Of a stretch of DNA of 64,000 nt, positions 17,386 to 26,412 are shown piece after piece. Origin of the DNA: Bacteroidota bacterium (GTDB lineage Bacteria > Bacteroidota > Bacteroidia > Chitinophagales > Chitinophagaceae); contig JAFDYF010000001.1 in assembly GCA_018267575.1 (NCBI GenBank), positions 92,364 to 156,363 of the forward strand, written 5' to 3'. How positions within the stretch are numbered: the stretch's first letter is position 1; every line of letters begins with the position of its first letter. The notes beneath the pieces are model-generated. The model saw nothing but the letters and a program-made list of their open reading frames with translations. It was not told where the DNA came from and did no database searches. The translations under genes were made by a program, and so were the position numbers.

Positions 17386-17590
17386 ACTTTATTCTTCAGA
17401 TCATATAATAAAAGTGCTGTTGATTAATGGTTTTGTTTTTATATCACAAAAAGGCAGTCATAGGAAATATAGAAAGCAAATAGAAGAACTTTCATTAACA
17501 GTTATTGTACCTGCAAATAGAAAAGAGATTCCAACTGGGACGTTTCGTTCTATTTGTCGTCAATCAAATCTTACTCCTGCAGATTTCTGA
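17378..17590 (+). CDS. hicA: HicA-family mRNA interferase toxin
   Basis: A 70-residue double-stranded-RNA-binding-fold toxin of the HicA family. The conserved GFVFISQKGSHRKYRK contains the catalytic His of the family, and VIVPANRKEIPTGTFRSICRQ is the typical C-terminal half (usual form is HPGKEIPKGTLRSILRQ). It would cleave mRNA when free of HicB. Its ATG at 17378 overlaps the end of hicB by 8 bases, which implies translational coupling. All motifs are intact, so it is probably active. Confidence 0.9.
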   Translation: MPKLYSSDHIIKVLLINGFVFISQKGSHRKYRKQIEELSLTVIVPANRKEIPTGTFRSICRQSNLTPADF

Positions 17591-17606
17591 TAAAATATTT
17601 TTTTAC

Positions 17607-18407
17607 ATGCCAACGCTCACAACCACATTAATCCAGTCGCATCTCCATTGGGAAGAAAAAGCGAGCAACCTTAAAATGTTCGAGGAAAAAATAAATGGCA
17701 TACATGAGAAAACAGAATTGGTGATTTTACCAGAAATGTTCAGTACCGGTTTTGCCATGAACCCGGAAAAACTGGCGGAGCCGATGGATGGATCAACCGT
17801 GACCTGGATGAAAAATATCGCTTCCAAAAAAAATATTATTCTTACCGGAAGCCTGATTATTGAAGAGGAGGGGCATTATTATAACCGCCTGATCTGGATG
17901 CTCCCAAATGGCCAGTTCGGTTATTACGACAAAAGACATCGATTTGCGTTTGCAGGTGAACATGAAAAATATACTGCCGGACAAAAAAGATTGATCGCTT
18001 CTGTAAAAGGTTGGAAAATCAATCTGCTGGTTTGCTATGATCTTCGGTTCCCTGTATGGTCGAGACAATCACCCAAACATGACCGGGAGGCTGAGTTGGA
18101 ATATGATGTGCTAATTTATGTTGCCAACTGGCCCGAGCGGCGCAACCATGCCTGGAAAAGCTTATTGATTGCTAGGGCTATCGAGAACCAGTGTTATGTA
18201 ATTGGGGTGAACCGAATTGGTGAGGATGGGAGCAAGATTTATCACAGCGGGGATTCGATGATTATAGGGCCCTTGGGTGAGGAAATCTATCATCAGGAAC
18301 ATAAAGAAGATATATTCACCTACACTTTACAAAGAGAACATCTTAATGAAGTCCGCTCCAAATTTCCATTCTGGAAGGATGCGGATGACTTTTTTATACA
18401 ATCATAA
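17607..18407 (+). CDS. Omega-amidase, nitrilase superfamily (YafV-like)
   Basis: A 266-residue cytoplasmic C-N hydrolase. The catalytic triad of the nitrilase superfamily is visible: Glu about 43 in LVILPEMF, Lys about 109 in YDKRHRF and Cys about 141 in LLVCYDLRFP. The FAFAGEHEKYTAG and VANWPERRNHAWKSLL segments place it with the YafV/Nit2 omega-amidases, which hydrolyse 2-oxoglutaramate or 2-oxosuccinamate and so repair or recycle by-products of glutamine transamination. The start at 17607 (MPTLTTTLIQ) overlaps nothing; the longer frame upstream runs through hicA. It may share a transcript with hicBA, 16 bases away. Confidence 0.87.
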   Translation: MPTLTTTLIQSHLHWEEKASNLKMFEEKINGIHEKTELVILPEMFSTGFAMNPEKLAEPMDGSTVTWMKNIASKKNIILTGSLIIEEEGHYYNRLIWMLPNGQFGYYDKRHRFAFAGEHEKYTAGQKRLIASVKGWKINLLVCYDLRFPVWSRQSPKHDREAELEYDVLIYVANWPERRNHAWKSLLIARAIENQCYVIGVNRIGEDGSKIYHSGDSMIIGPLGEEIYHQEHKEDIFTYTLQREHLNEVRSKFPFWKDADDFFIQS

Positions 18408-18411
18408 AAAA

Positions 18412-19323
18412 TTATTTCTTGGGTTGACTAATTGGTTTATGATTTTCCTTGGGAGCCTCATTAAGTTTTCCTTTTTGCTTCGCTTTTTTGCTGAAATCCC
18501 AACCCAGTTTTAATGTAATTCCAAAAGAGAATGGTTGCAGTGGGACCTTTCCCGATGCCGTATTATGTAGCCCATTGGCTTGGGGCATGGCGCCATTTGG
18601 CTCATAGGAAACCAAGGCACCTGTTGTTCCGGACGTTTTCCAAAAATCCTGCACACCAAAATTCGCAAAAAAACCAACATAGAGGATTTTGGTCCAATCG
18701 CCTCCTAATGGAAAACCAAAGCCGCTGGATACTGAGCCCATAAGCCCCATCTGCAATGCTTCTTCTCTATTGCCCTTCCAGTTGTTGGTGGTAGAAAACC
18801 CGTGGTTGGGCACATTATTAAACTCCACGTTCCAGTTGGGGTAATAACCAGAAGTATTCATGGAACTATCCTTGGCATGGATAATCAGTGAGGATGGCAT
18901 AAACCACTTGACACCAGCATCGAGGTACCAGTAAGTATCAATCGTTAAATTGGTCCTGAACCGAAGCATAAAGGGAATTGATAGGGCAGTCATTTGGTAG
19001 GTTTCTTCATAACCCTTCGTACTCACCTTATATACAAAGGCCGATCCTTGGTCATCGATCATGTTGGTCGACATGGTACCATCATTCAGTTGGGTACGGC
19101 CTTTATATATCCCTGCTTCAACACCGGTCATAATACCAAAGTGTTTACCGAATAAAAAAGTATAGTTAGTGCCCAATTCGCCACCGGCCATGAGTTTACT
19201 ATTGCTGTTTGACGGTTTATAGCCCATGCTTGACAATGGCCCGCTCAGCGCAATGCGCCACTCCTGTGCTTCGACGGAACCAAGAAAACTAAGAGTAAGA
19301 ATAAGTATAATTAGATTTTTCAT
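18412..19323 (-). CDS. Outer-membrane beta-barrel-like protein
   Basis: A 303-residue exported protein. A signal peptide (MKNLIILILTLSFLGSVEAQ, cut near Ala19) is followed by alternating aromatic strands such as NYTFLFGKHFGIMTGVEAGIY, TALSIPFMLRFR, YWYLDAGVKWFMP and LGWDF, which look like a small outer-membrane barrel of the PorT/OMP_b-brl type. The last 25 residues are a lysine- and proline-rich polar tail (KKAKQKGKLNEAPKENHK), unusual after a barrel strand. It lies directly behind the MBG surface protein (18 bases), and both are probably co-transcribed. No function beyond membrane location can be given. Confidence 0.65.
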   Translation of the reverse strand: MKNLIILILTLSFLGSVEAQEWRIALSGPLSSMGYKPSNSNSKLMAGGELGTNYTFLFGKHFGIMTGVEAGIYKGRTQLNDGTMSTNMIDDQGSAFVYKVSTKGYEETYQMTALSIPFMLRFRTNLTIDTYWYLDAGVKWFMPSSLIIHAKDSSMNTSGYYPNWNVEFNNVPNHGFSTTNNWKGNREEALQMGLMGSVSSGFGFPLGGDWTKILYVGFFANFGVQDFWKTSGTTGALVSYEPNGAMPQANGLHNTASGKVPLQPFSFGITLKLGWDFSKKAKQKGKLNEAPKENHKPISQPKK

Positions 19324-19341
19324 TTTCTCTTTTTCTTTTCA

Positions 19342-21489
19342 TCATTCCACCAATAGGTTGATAGATGCGGACTGACCATTTGCCAGCATTAGACGGATAA
19401 TATAAATACCTGCATTACCGGGTGCCTGTACACTGATACTGGCCGAAATAGTGTTGATGACCGAAATCTGCGTGCCAAGCATATCGGTAATGGTAATCTT
19501 TGCCCCTTGTAAAGCCTGGCTTGAATAATTGTTGCTGATAGTGAAAGTTGCTCCCCTGGACACAGGGTTGGGTGACACACTGATGGATCCAGCTAATGGT
19601 GTACTGGGTGAAATCGTAATTGGGCAAGTACTGAGCTTACCCCCATTCACACCTGTTGCAATCACATAATAAGTCCCATTGAGCGAGCCGTTTTCCTGAT
19701 AATATTGTAGGGTATCGCCAGATATGGGAGAATCGTTCTTGTACCATTGCCATGCATTAAACTGACCTTGGGAATTATCGAAAACCAGTATATCCGACCA
19801 TTTTTGGTGCACAAAAGAATCCAATCCCGGTATAATCGGGAGTATTACATCTGTAGCGGCCATATAATTATTGTTGCCCGGCTGCGAAGCAATCACATTG
19901 GCCTGTGCTATTTTATTGATCAGTAGGGTATTTCCATTTATGGTAGCAACGGATGGATCCGACACAGTATAACTAATCGGCAATCCGCTACTAGAGCTTG
20001 CGGTTAGTTTTATCTGCATCACAGCCCCACAGCCCACTTTAAGCACCTGATCCCAGGTAATCTGTTGTTGAGCCTGTGTAATGCTAAGGTAATCGCTTGT
20101 AAAAACGAGGGTATAGTTTCCGCCTGCACTCAAGCTACCCAGATTAATGGCATATTTGCCCACATCCTCACCCGCAACTCTATTAAGACTACCCGTTACT
20201 ATTGATAGGGCATCATTATTTACCAAACCACTCACATTATAGGTAAGCTGTGGATCGGCCGCACCATAAACTTTGGTCTGGGCGTTTGCAACAATATTAA
20301 GATTGGCTTTGCCGATGGTTAGATTAGCACCGGAGTATACTATCGTATAATTGTTGCCTGCTACTATACTACCTTGGTTAATCGCGTAAGCCCCCACGTT
20401 CTCACCAACATTCCTTGTAAGACTTCCAGTAATCACCGATTGGGCGTCGTTATTCACCAAGCCAGTTGCCGTATAAGTGAGCTGTGGGTCAGCCGAGCCA
20501 TAAGCCTTGCTTTGGGCATTAGCGCTGATATTAAGATTCGCTTTGCTGATAGTTAAATTAGCCCCTGTGAATTGGATATTATAATTGCCCCCTGCGCTCA
20601 GGTTGCCTTGCACAATGGCATAAGATCCCACATTTTCGCCCGCGTTTCTAGAAATACTTCCAGTAATCACCGATTGGGCATCATTATTCGTCAGACCAGT
20701 TACTGAATAAGTAAACTGTGGGTCGGCACTACCATATACCTTGGTCTGAGCATTGGCACTGATACTGAGATTGGCTTTGGTAATAGTAAGGTTGGCGCCC
20801 GTGTACACAATCGTATAATTGGTGTCCGCAGTCAGCGTGTTCTGTGTAATCGTATAAGTGCCCACATTTTGTCCCGTTGCCCTAGATAAAGCTCCTTGTA
20901 TCACAGTGGCGGAGTCATCTCCATTTACTAACCCACTAATGACAATAGTCAAATTGGGGTCGGCGCTACCATAAACTTTAGTTTGGGCATTGGCACTAAC
21001 ACTAAGTTTTGCTTTGTTCACCGTTATTGTAACGCTGCTGTCTGCCGCAAAAAAAATCAAGTTGGCAGCCACTGAAGCAGTAATAATAGCCGATCCCGCA
21101 GAATGAATTTTTGCATACCAATTATTGTTGACCGTACTCTGATAAACAGTAATGATTGTAGGGTTTGACGAGGTATAGGTAATCGGTGATGGTGAATTGC
21201 TGGTTGCCCCGAGTTCAAAATCGGCATCACCATAGGTCTTGGTTGAATCGTTAAAATTGGATATTTGGGTGGGGATTGCCTCTGCCTTAAATGGAATCGC
21301 AATTCCCTTTCCAAAATTGCCACTCATGGCCGTATCCGCAACCGCAAAAACTTTTGGTGAGTAGGCTGTACAAATACAAAAGAAAGCTAAAAAGAATAAT
21401 GCAAATGGTTTTCTTGTCAAATTTTTAAGCAAATCGACCATTTGATCAAAATATAGAGAGATGTTTCGCAGCATTCGTTGAGTCCTCAT
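19342..21489 (-). CDS. MBG-repeat surface protein with T9SS sorting domain
   Basis: A 715-residue secreted protein. Its N-terminus holds a hydrophobic export signal (around KPFALFFLAFFCICTAYS), then a Big-like region, then four tandem MBG (YDG-type) repeats of 78-79 residues, each with the core SANAQTKVYGSADP, VITGS.SR..GENVG.YAI and NYTIVYTGANLTI.KA, then another Big-like domain with a WQWYKNDSPISG segment. The C-terminal 80 residues (ISVSPNPVSRGATFTIS... ending GIYIIRLMLANGQ) are a type A type IX secretion sorting domain. The protein is therefore expected on the cell surface, perhaps as an adhesin or matrix protein. The true start could be Met17 (21441). Confidence 0.85.
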   Translation of the reverse strand: MRTQRMLRNISLYFDQMVDLLKNLTRKPFALFFLAFFCICTAYSPKVFAVADTAMSGNFGKGIAIPFKAEAIPTQISNFNDSTKTYGDADFELGATSNSPSPITYTSSNPTIITVYQSTVNNNWYAKIHSAGSAIITASVAANLIFFAADSSVTITVNKAKLSVSANAQTKVYGSADPNLTIVISGLVNGDDSATVIQGALSRATGQNVGTYTITQNTLTADTNYTIVYTGANLTITKANLSISANAQTKVYGSADPQFTYSVTGLTNNDAQSVITGSISRNAGENVGSYAIVQGNLSAGGNYNIQFTGANLTISKANLNISANAQSKAYGSADPQLTYTATGLVNNDAQSVITGSLTRNVGENVGAYAINQGSIVAGNNYTIVYSGANLTIGKANLNIVANAQTKVYGAADPQLTYNVSGLVNNDALSIVTGSLNRVAGEDVGKYAINLGSLSAGGNYTLVFTSDYLSITQAQQQITWDQVLKVGCGAVMQIKLTASSSSGLPISYTVSDPSVATINGNTLLINKIAQANVIASQPGNNNYMAATDVILPIIPGLDSFVHQKWSDILVFDNSQGQFNAWQWYKNDSPISGDTLQYYQENGSLNGTYYVIATGVNGGKLSTCPITISPSTPLAGSISVSPNPVSRGATFTISNNYSSQALQGAKITITDMLGTQISVINTISASISVQAPGNAGIYIIRLMLANGQSASINLLVE
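20075..21014 (-). repeat. Four tandem ~235-bp repeats coding MBG domains
   Basis: Four in-frame repeat units of about 234-237 bases code for the MBG domains. Repeats 2, 3 and 4 are the most alike at DNA level (shared runs such as GTAATCACCGATTGGGC in units 2 and 3), which suggests recent duplication or gene conversion. Unit edges are placed from the protein repeat and are approximate. Confidence 0.7.
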
Positions 21490-21755
21490 ATTATTTCTTT
21501 TACACTGTTTGCCACACAGATATTGCGATTTTAAAAACCTGGTTTTAATTGAACGATAAGCCTTTAGGGAGAAATTTCATAGGCAGGGCAAAACGGCTAC
21601 AAATCCGGTTGCTTTTGTAGGTCCTTATTTTTCTTCTATAATCAACTTTTCTCTGCTGATATTCCTTAATGGCACTTATGTTTTATAATTCAAAATGCCG
21701 GGCGTCAAAAATACTCATTAACTTGGATTTATTTAGTTATTTACAAACCTCTCAT
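21490..21755. other. Divergent intergenic region with a hairpin
   Basis: This 266-base region separates the MBG gene from nagA. It contains a perfect 7-bp hairpin CTACAAA / TTTGTAG (21597-21603 with 21614-21620) with a 10-base loop followed by a weak T-rich run. It could be a leader structure for nagA or for the MBG gene. I see no known riboswitch. Confidence 0.35.
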
Positions 21756-22862
21756 ATGCCCACAGCCTTTATTGCCAAAAAAATTTTTACAGGACAGGAA
21801 ACCCTGATAGGCAAAGCCATTCTTACTGAAAATGAGGTTGTTACTGCCATTGTTGATTCTTCAGATATCCCTGCTCGTTTTATTACGAAAAATTTGGGCG
21901 AGGGGCTGCTTGCGCCAGCTTTTATCGATATCCAAATCTATGGCGGCAACGGGAAACTGTTTTCAACAGAGCTGACCACAGAATCCATTGAAGCCACTTA
22001 TGAATATGGTCTGCAGGGCGGGTGCGGCAAGTTCATCATTACCATGGCCACCAACTCCATTGAAAAAATCCTTAAGGGTATAGAAACAGTGAGGCAATAT
22101 TGGCATGATGGAGGCAAAGGCTTGATCGGGCTTCATCTCGAAGGCCCATATATCAATCCCATTAAAAAAGGGGCGCACATCGAAAAATATATAAAGACCC
22201 CTTCGATTGAAGAAATCAAAATGCTCTTGGAAAAAGGGAAAGGGCTAATAAAAATCATCACCATCGCACCCGAATGCTGTGATCCGGAAACCCTTGAATG
22301 GTTATTGAAACAGCCGATTGTTGTATCCGCCGGGCATAGCAATGCAACCTATCCACAAGCCATGAATGGTTTTCGTTTAGGTATCCCTGTTGCTACCCAT
22401 TTGTTCAATGCCATGTCGTCTTTGCAGGGCCGTGAGCCGGGCATGGTGGGGGCTATCTATGATTCCGGGGCGATGAGTAGTATTGTTTGCGATGGCATAC
22501 ATGTTGATTTTGCATCGGTACGCATCAGTAAAAAGATGATGAAGGAAAAATTGTTCTTTATCACCGATGCAGTATCGGAAGTACGGCATGGCGAATACCA
22601 GCATATTTTCAAGAACGATCGGTATAGTTTGCCCGATGGCACACTTTCCGGCTCCGCATTGACCATGTTGAAGTCCGTAAAAAATGGGGTTGAAAAAGTG
22701 GGTATTGATTTGGAAGAGGCGCTGCGAATGGCCTCCCTATATCCCGCAAAACTGATGGGCATGGATAAAACACTTGGCTGCATCGAAGTTGGCGCACAGG
22801 CCGACTTTGTATTACTTAATGAAAAACTAGAACTGGAGACAATTATATTAGGCGGCGATTAG
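21756..22862 (+). CDS. nagA: N-acetylglucosamine-6-phosphate deacetylase
   Basis: A 368-residue amidohydrolase-fold enzyme that removes the acetyl group from GlcNAc-6-phosphate during amino-sugar recycling. Motifs are all present: APAFIDIQIYGGNG near the N-terminus, LHLEGPYINP with the metal-binding Glu, APECCD, SAGHSNA, THLFNAMSSLQGREPG with substrate-binding residues, DGIHV, and the catalytic Asp in FITDAVSE. The usual NagA opening HGxxG is replaced by QIYGGNG, as in many Bacteroidota. Start at 21756 (MPTAFIAKKIF); the frame is open 29 residues upstream without homology. No nagB is seen nearby. Its end overlaps the S41 gene by 4 bases. Confidence 0.92.
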   Translation: MPTAFIAKKIFTGQETLIGKAILTENEVVTAIVDSSDIPARFITKNLGEGLLAPAFIDIQIYGGNGKLFSTELTTESIEATYEYGLQGGCGKFIITMATNSIEKILKGIETVRQYWHDGGKGLIGLHLEGPYINPIKKGAHIEKYIKTPSIEEIKMLLEKGKGLIKIITIAPECCDPETLEWLLKQPIVVSAGHSNATYPQAMNGFRLGIPVATHLFNAMSSLQGREPGMVGAIYDSGAMSSIVCDGIHVDFASVRISKKMMKEKLFFITDAVSEVRHGEYQHIFKNDRYSLPDGTLSGSALTMLKSVKNGVEKVGIDLEEALRMASLYPAKLMGMDKTLGCIEVGAQADFVLLNEKLELETIILGGD

Positions 22863-24382
22863 GGCTGTTTTATGGCAGTATGATTTGTTTGTGATTTGTT
22901 ATGGATTATTTCCGTTGCCTTTTCCACCTTAAAATCGATCCCATCTTTAATGGCCAATGCTGTTGGTAAAGCTTCCACATCGGGCATTACACCGCGGCCA
23001 TCTTTCACCCAATTTTTATTCACTACCAACCTGAACTTGGGCAATCGAAACCTCAGCCCCGTATTAGGCAAGGTCACATCTGGAATCATCCAAGCGGTAT
23101 TGCCATATTTGCCGCCACCTGTTTCCTCCCCAACAAGTGTAATGTTTTTTTGCCCTTTCACAGCTCCGGCAAATAAGGTGGTGGCCGAAAAAGAGTTGCC
23201 CCCGATTATCAAATACACTTCGCCGTTGAAATGATGGTTTTTCTTGGGTCTGAAATAATGACGTTCATAATATCCGAAATGGTACTTTCCATCTGCTCGT
23301 TTGCTGGTGACAATATCCATCATCAGTTCATATAAAAAGCTTTTGCCAATATATTTATGATAATGGCTATGCCTCTTGATTGCATATAATGAATCAGCAA
23401 CCTTAAATTTTTTGTCTATGAGATATTTTGTAAGCAGGATGGAATTGTTTGCATCGCCACCTCCATTGGATCGCAGATCAATGATGAGGTTTTGGATATT
23501 TTTCTCGTCCAGGGTTTTGAAGGACTCCCGGAAAAAGGAACGCAACCGATTGTTATGGGAAAATGTATTTAATGACATCAGTGCTGCACTTCCAACCGTG
23601 TCTATCTGCAAGTTGCGGGCATTGTACAACTGATGCCTCCTCCTTGCCTTTCTTGGCATATTTTTATAGGGGTTTCTACTAACATGATATTTTTTGAGCG
23701 TATCCGCAAAGGGATCAAACTCCGATATGTTGGTTTGTTTTTCATTTCCCAAACTGTCATAATAAACAATATCCAGCGAGTCCGTTAAGCCAAACAGGTT
23801 TCTGTACCAACTACCAAATGTAAAGCCATTGCTCAAGGATTGATATTTCCCTGTTTCACTATAACCATCTGTGCACATATAATTGAATAAGGAATCCCTT
23901 AATTGTTCAGCGGGCACCCCATTGATACTTTTTATAACCATCCCTCTTTTGAGGACACTATCTTTCTGGTTGATGTTTGCAGTAACAATCGCGGTATCGC
24001 CCCAAAATTTTAGCCCCAACGGAAAAAGTTTTTGCAGTGCCGTATCGAGATACTCATTATACTTTTTTGAAAAAGAGACCGAAGTGTGCCCACAATTGAT
24101 TTTTGCTGCGGTATATTCTAACAGACTACGAAATTGGACTTCGGTCATGGAGTCTTTTATCTGGGCATAGCCAGTTTCAAAATAATAATCCATACTGTCC
24201 TTAGGGGTATGCCAATACAAACCGGGGTGGGATTCTTCCAGAATATTCCTGAACAATGTATAATCCTGCTGTAATTGAGGAACCGGGTATTTCTTGGTGG
24301 GACTGAAGGCCTCTTTGCTCGTTTTGCAGGATCCTACAACTAAAAGAATTGCACAGTAAAAGAAAAGATTCCGTTTTTTCAT
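22859..24382 (-). CDS. S41-family peptidase, lipoprotein
   Basis: A 507-residue protease of the S41 (tail-specific/CPT) family. The N-terminus is a lipoprotein signal with lipobox LVVGSC (Cys about 19), so the protein is anchored to the outer membrane or periplasmic face. Residues about 40-110 are a helical cap region, 130-190 contain a degenerate PDZ-like GMVIKSINGVPAEQL, and the C-terminal S41 core has IDLRSNGGGD and the nucleophile Ser in GGNSFSATTLFAG, followed by GEETGGGKYGN. Substrate unknown. It is convergent with nagA, overlapping it by 4 bases, and 17 bases upstream lies thiL on the same strand. Confidence 0.88.
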   Translation of the reverse strand: MKKRNLFFYCAILLVVGSCKTSKEAFSPTKKYPVPQLQQDYTLFRNILEESHPGLYWHTPKDSMDYYFETGYAQIKDSMTEVQFRSLLEYTAAKINCGHTSVSFSKKYNEYLDTALQKLFPLGLKFWGDTAIVTANINQKDSVLKRGMVIKSINGVPAEQLRDSLFNYMCTDGYSETGKYQSLSNGFTFGSWYRNLFGLTDSLDIVYYDSLGNEKQTNISEFDPFADTLKKYHVSRNPYKNMPRKARRRHQLYNARNLQIDTVGSAALMSLNTFSHNNRLRSFFRESFKTLDEKNIQNLIIDLRSNGGGDANNSILLTKYLIDKKFKVADSLYAIKRHSHYHKYIGKSFLYELMMDIVTSKRADGKYHFGYYERHYFRPKKNHHFNGEVYLIIGGNSFSATTLFAGAVKGQKNITLVGEETGGGKYGNTAWMIPDVTLPNTGLRFRLPKFRLVVNKNWVKDGRGVMPDVEALPTALAIKDGIDFKVEKATEIIHNKSQTNHTAIKQP

Positions 24383-24399
24383 CAGCCACTGCCCGTTTA

Positions 24400-25428
24400 T
24401 TAGCGAAAAGCATTCCAGCCCTGCGCGGTAATATCAAACGTATTTCCGCCTTTGGTTATTATCTTCTTCCCTTTTTCTGGCTCTTCCATATAACCGATCA
24501 CGCTAATTTGCTCATTCAGCAATAATTTTTCATAGTCGTTTTGCGATATGGTGAACAAGAGCTCATAATCCTCGCCCCCACTCAATGCACAAGCCGTTGG
24601 GTCCAGTTCAAATTTGAAAGCGGCGTTTCGGGTATCCTCGGCTATGGGTATCTTTTCTTCATAAATCACCGCGCCGAGATTACTTTGTTTACAAATATGC
24701 AAGATTTCGGAGCTAAGCCCATCACTTATGTCCATCATCGCTGTTGGCAAAATTTCGGCATCGCCCAAAAAATCGATGATGTCTTTTCTGGCCTCTGGTT
24801 TCAGCAATCGCCCAATCACATATTTTTCCCCCTCCAGATCTGGTTTCACTTGTGGGCTTTCCAAAAAAATCTTTTTTTCCCTCTCCAAAAAAGCCAGACC
24901 CAGATAGGCGCCACCCAGGTCCCCAGTACAGCAAATAAGGTCGCCTTTTTGTGCCGTACTACGCCTCACAAATTTGTCCGGCGCTACTTCGCCGATGGCC
25001 GTCACCGAAATGACAAAACCTTTTAGGGAAGAAGCGGTATCCCCACCAATCAGGTCCACTCCATATTTTTCACAGGCCGCATAAACGCCTTCATAAAATT
25101 CATCCAAAGCCTCCACACTAAACCGGTTACTCAATCCAAGACTCAGTGTGATTTGCGTGGGCGTAGCATTCATCGCATATACATCGCTGATATTAACAAT
25201 TACCGATTTATAGCCAAGATGTTTTAATGGGGTATAGGCTAAATCGAAATGAACACCCTCCAACAATAAGTCGGTAGTGATTACCGTCTGCTTACCAAAA
25301 TGGTCTATCACTGCGGCATCATCACCAACTCCTACTATAGAAGATGCATTCTGCAACTCGATATTTTTCGTGAGATGCTCTATCAAGCCAAACTCTCCAA
25401 GTGATGATATTTCGGTGCGAGGTTCCAT
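24400..25428 (-). CDS. thiL: Thiamine-monophosphate kinase
   Basis: A 342-residue enzyme that phosphorylates thiamine monophosphate to the active cofactor TPP. It has the AIR-synthase-like fold with GVGDDAAVID at about 33-42, TTDLLLEGVHFDL, LGYKSVIVNISDVYAMNA, GGDTASS, DISDGLSSEI and GGEDYELLFT, all standard ThiL motifs. Length is normal. It precedes the S41 gene on the same strand by only 17 bases, so the two are probably in one transcript. No TPP riboswitch was seen upstream. Confidence 0.95.
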   Translation of the reverse strand: MEPRTEISSLGEFGLIEHLTKNIELQNASSIVGVGDDAAVIDHFGKQTVITTDLLLEGVHFDLAYTPLKHLGYKSVIVNISDVYAMNATPTQITLSLGLSNRFSVEALDEFYEGVYAACEKYGVDLIGGDTASSLKGFVISVTAIGEVAPDKFVRRSTAQKGDLICCTGDLGGAYLGLAFLEREKKIFLESPQVKPDLEGEKYVIGRLLKPEARKDIIDFLGDAEILPTAMMDISDGLSSEILHICKQSNLGAVIYEEKIPIAEDTRNAAFKFELDPTACALSGGEDYELLFTISQNDYEKLLLNEQISVIGYMEEPEKGKKIITKGGNTFDITAQGWNAFR

Positions 25429-25545
25429 GATTAAAATCTGTGGTTTTTTAAAAATGCGGTCTGTCTATCTCTTTTGGTATTTCTGCCTCTTCCTTATCTT
25501 TTTCGGGAAGAAACCATGTGTTTTGATTATAAAACAGCCATAATC

Positions 25546-26316
25546 TTACTTATTATTGATCCAATCCAACAACTCATCATGAATCTTCCCATTGCTGGCA
25601 ACAATATGTGGCTGGTAAGGAGAATAGGTTTTGCCTGAAAAATCGGTGACCTTGCCTCCCGCTTCTTCCACAATCAAAAAACCGGCTGCACTGTCCCAAG
25701 CATTCAGCTTATGCTCAAAAAAACCATCGAAACGGCCAGCCGCCACCCAACAAAGATCCATAGCCGCAGAACCCAACCTACGAACAGGAACACCTTTTCT
25801 TATCATCCTTGAAAATACCTCCAGCGGCCCATTGGGCTGGTCAAGATAGGTATAGGGAAACCCTGTGACCAGACAGGATTTTACAACTTCTGTTTCTTCA
25901 CTAACCTTAATCAAATTATCGTTCAGTGTTGCGCCAAACCCTTTTTGGGCAAAATAAAATTCGTTGATAAAGGGATTGTATACAGCTCCCATAATCATTT
26001 GTCCATCCTGTTCCACGCCAATGGATACACAACAGATTGGGATGCCGTGGGCAAAATTGACGGTGCCATCAATCGGGTCCACAATCCATTTGATATTAGA
26101 ACCTGACGGTTTTTCCCCAGCTTCTTCACTCAAAATAAAATCATCGGGATAATCATTTTGAATGACTTCAAAAATGGCTTTTTCTGAAGCGTGGTCAGCT
26201 TCCGTAACCAGATTGTTGATGCCTTCTTTGTTGGATATCTTGAACTCTTTTTGGAAATATTCCTGCATCACTTTGGCCCCTGCTTCCGTTGCTTTTATCA
26301 GCGTAGATTTTATCAT
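25546..26316 (-). CDS. suhB: Inositol monophosphatase family protein
   Basis: A 256-residue Mg2+-dependent, Li+-sensitive phosphatase. The three family metal sites are seen: ILSEEAGE (about 63-70), WIVDPIDGTVNFAHG (about 77-91) and a late AWDSAAGFLIVEEAGG (about 208-223). The substrate may be inositol-1-phosphate or a related sugar phosphate; a role like SuhB in rRNA assembly cannot be judged from sequence. The frame fits the usual length. The thiL gene follows on the same strand after a 117-base gap, so they may be separate units. Confidence 0.9.
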   Translation of the reverse strand: MIKSTLIKATEAGAKVMQEYFQKEFKISNKEGINNLVTEADHASEKAIFEVIQNDYPDDFILSEEAGEKPSGSNIKWIVDPIDGTVNFAHGIPICCVSIGVEQDGQMIMGAVYNPFINEFYFAQKGFGATLNDNLIKVSEETEVVKSCLVTGFPYTYLDQPNGPLEVFSRMIRKGVPVRRLGSAAMDLCWVAAGRFDGFFEHKLNAWDSAAGFLIVEEAGGKVTDFSGKTYSPYQPHIVASNGKIHDELLDWINNK

Positions 26317-26412
26317 GGCGCAAAGATATATCTAGGAAATTGATTGTAGCAGATTGCAAGTAGGAACAGATAAAAGTTTCTGCCACATCCAACGCATTTC
26401 CATGTAAAAAAC

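Noticed and set aside
21597..21620. Hairpin before nagA considered as a rho-independent terminator
   Set aside because: Loop is 10 bases and the following T-run is broken; it lies between two divergent starts where no terminator is needed. Kept only as an intergenic note.
25429..25545. Search for a TPP riboswitch near thiL
   Set aside because: No conserved thi-box sequence is visible in the gap before thiL or upstream of it.
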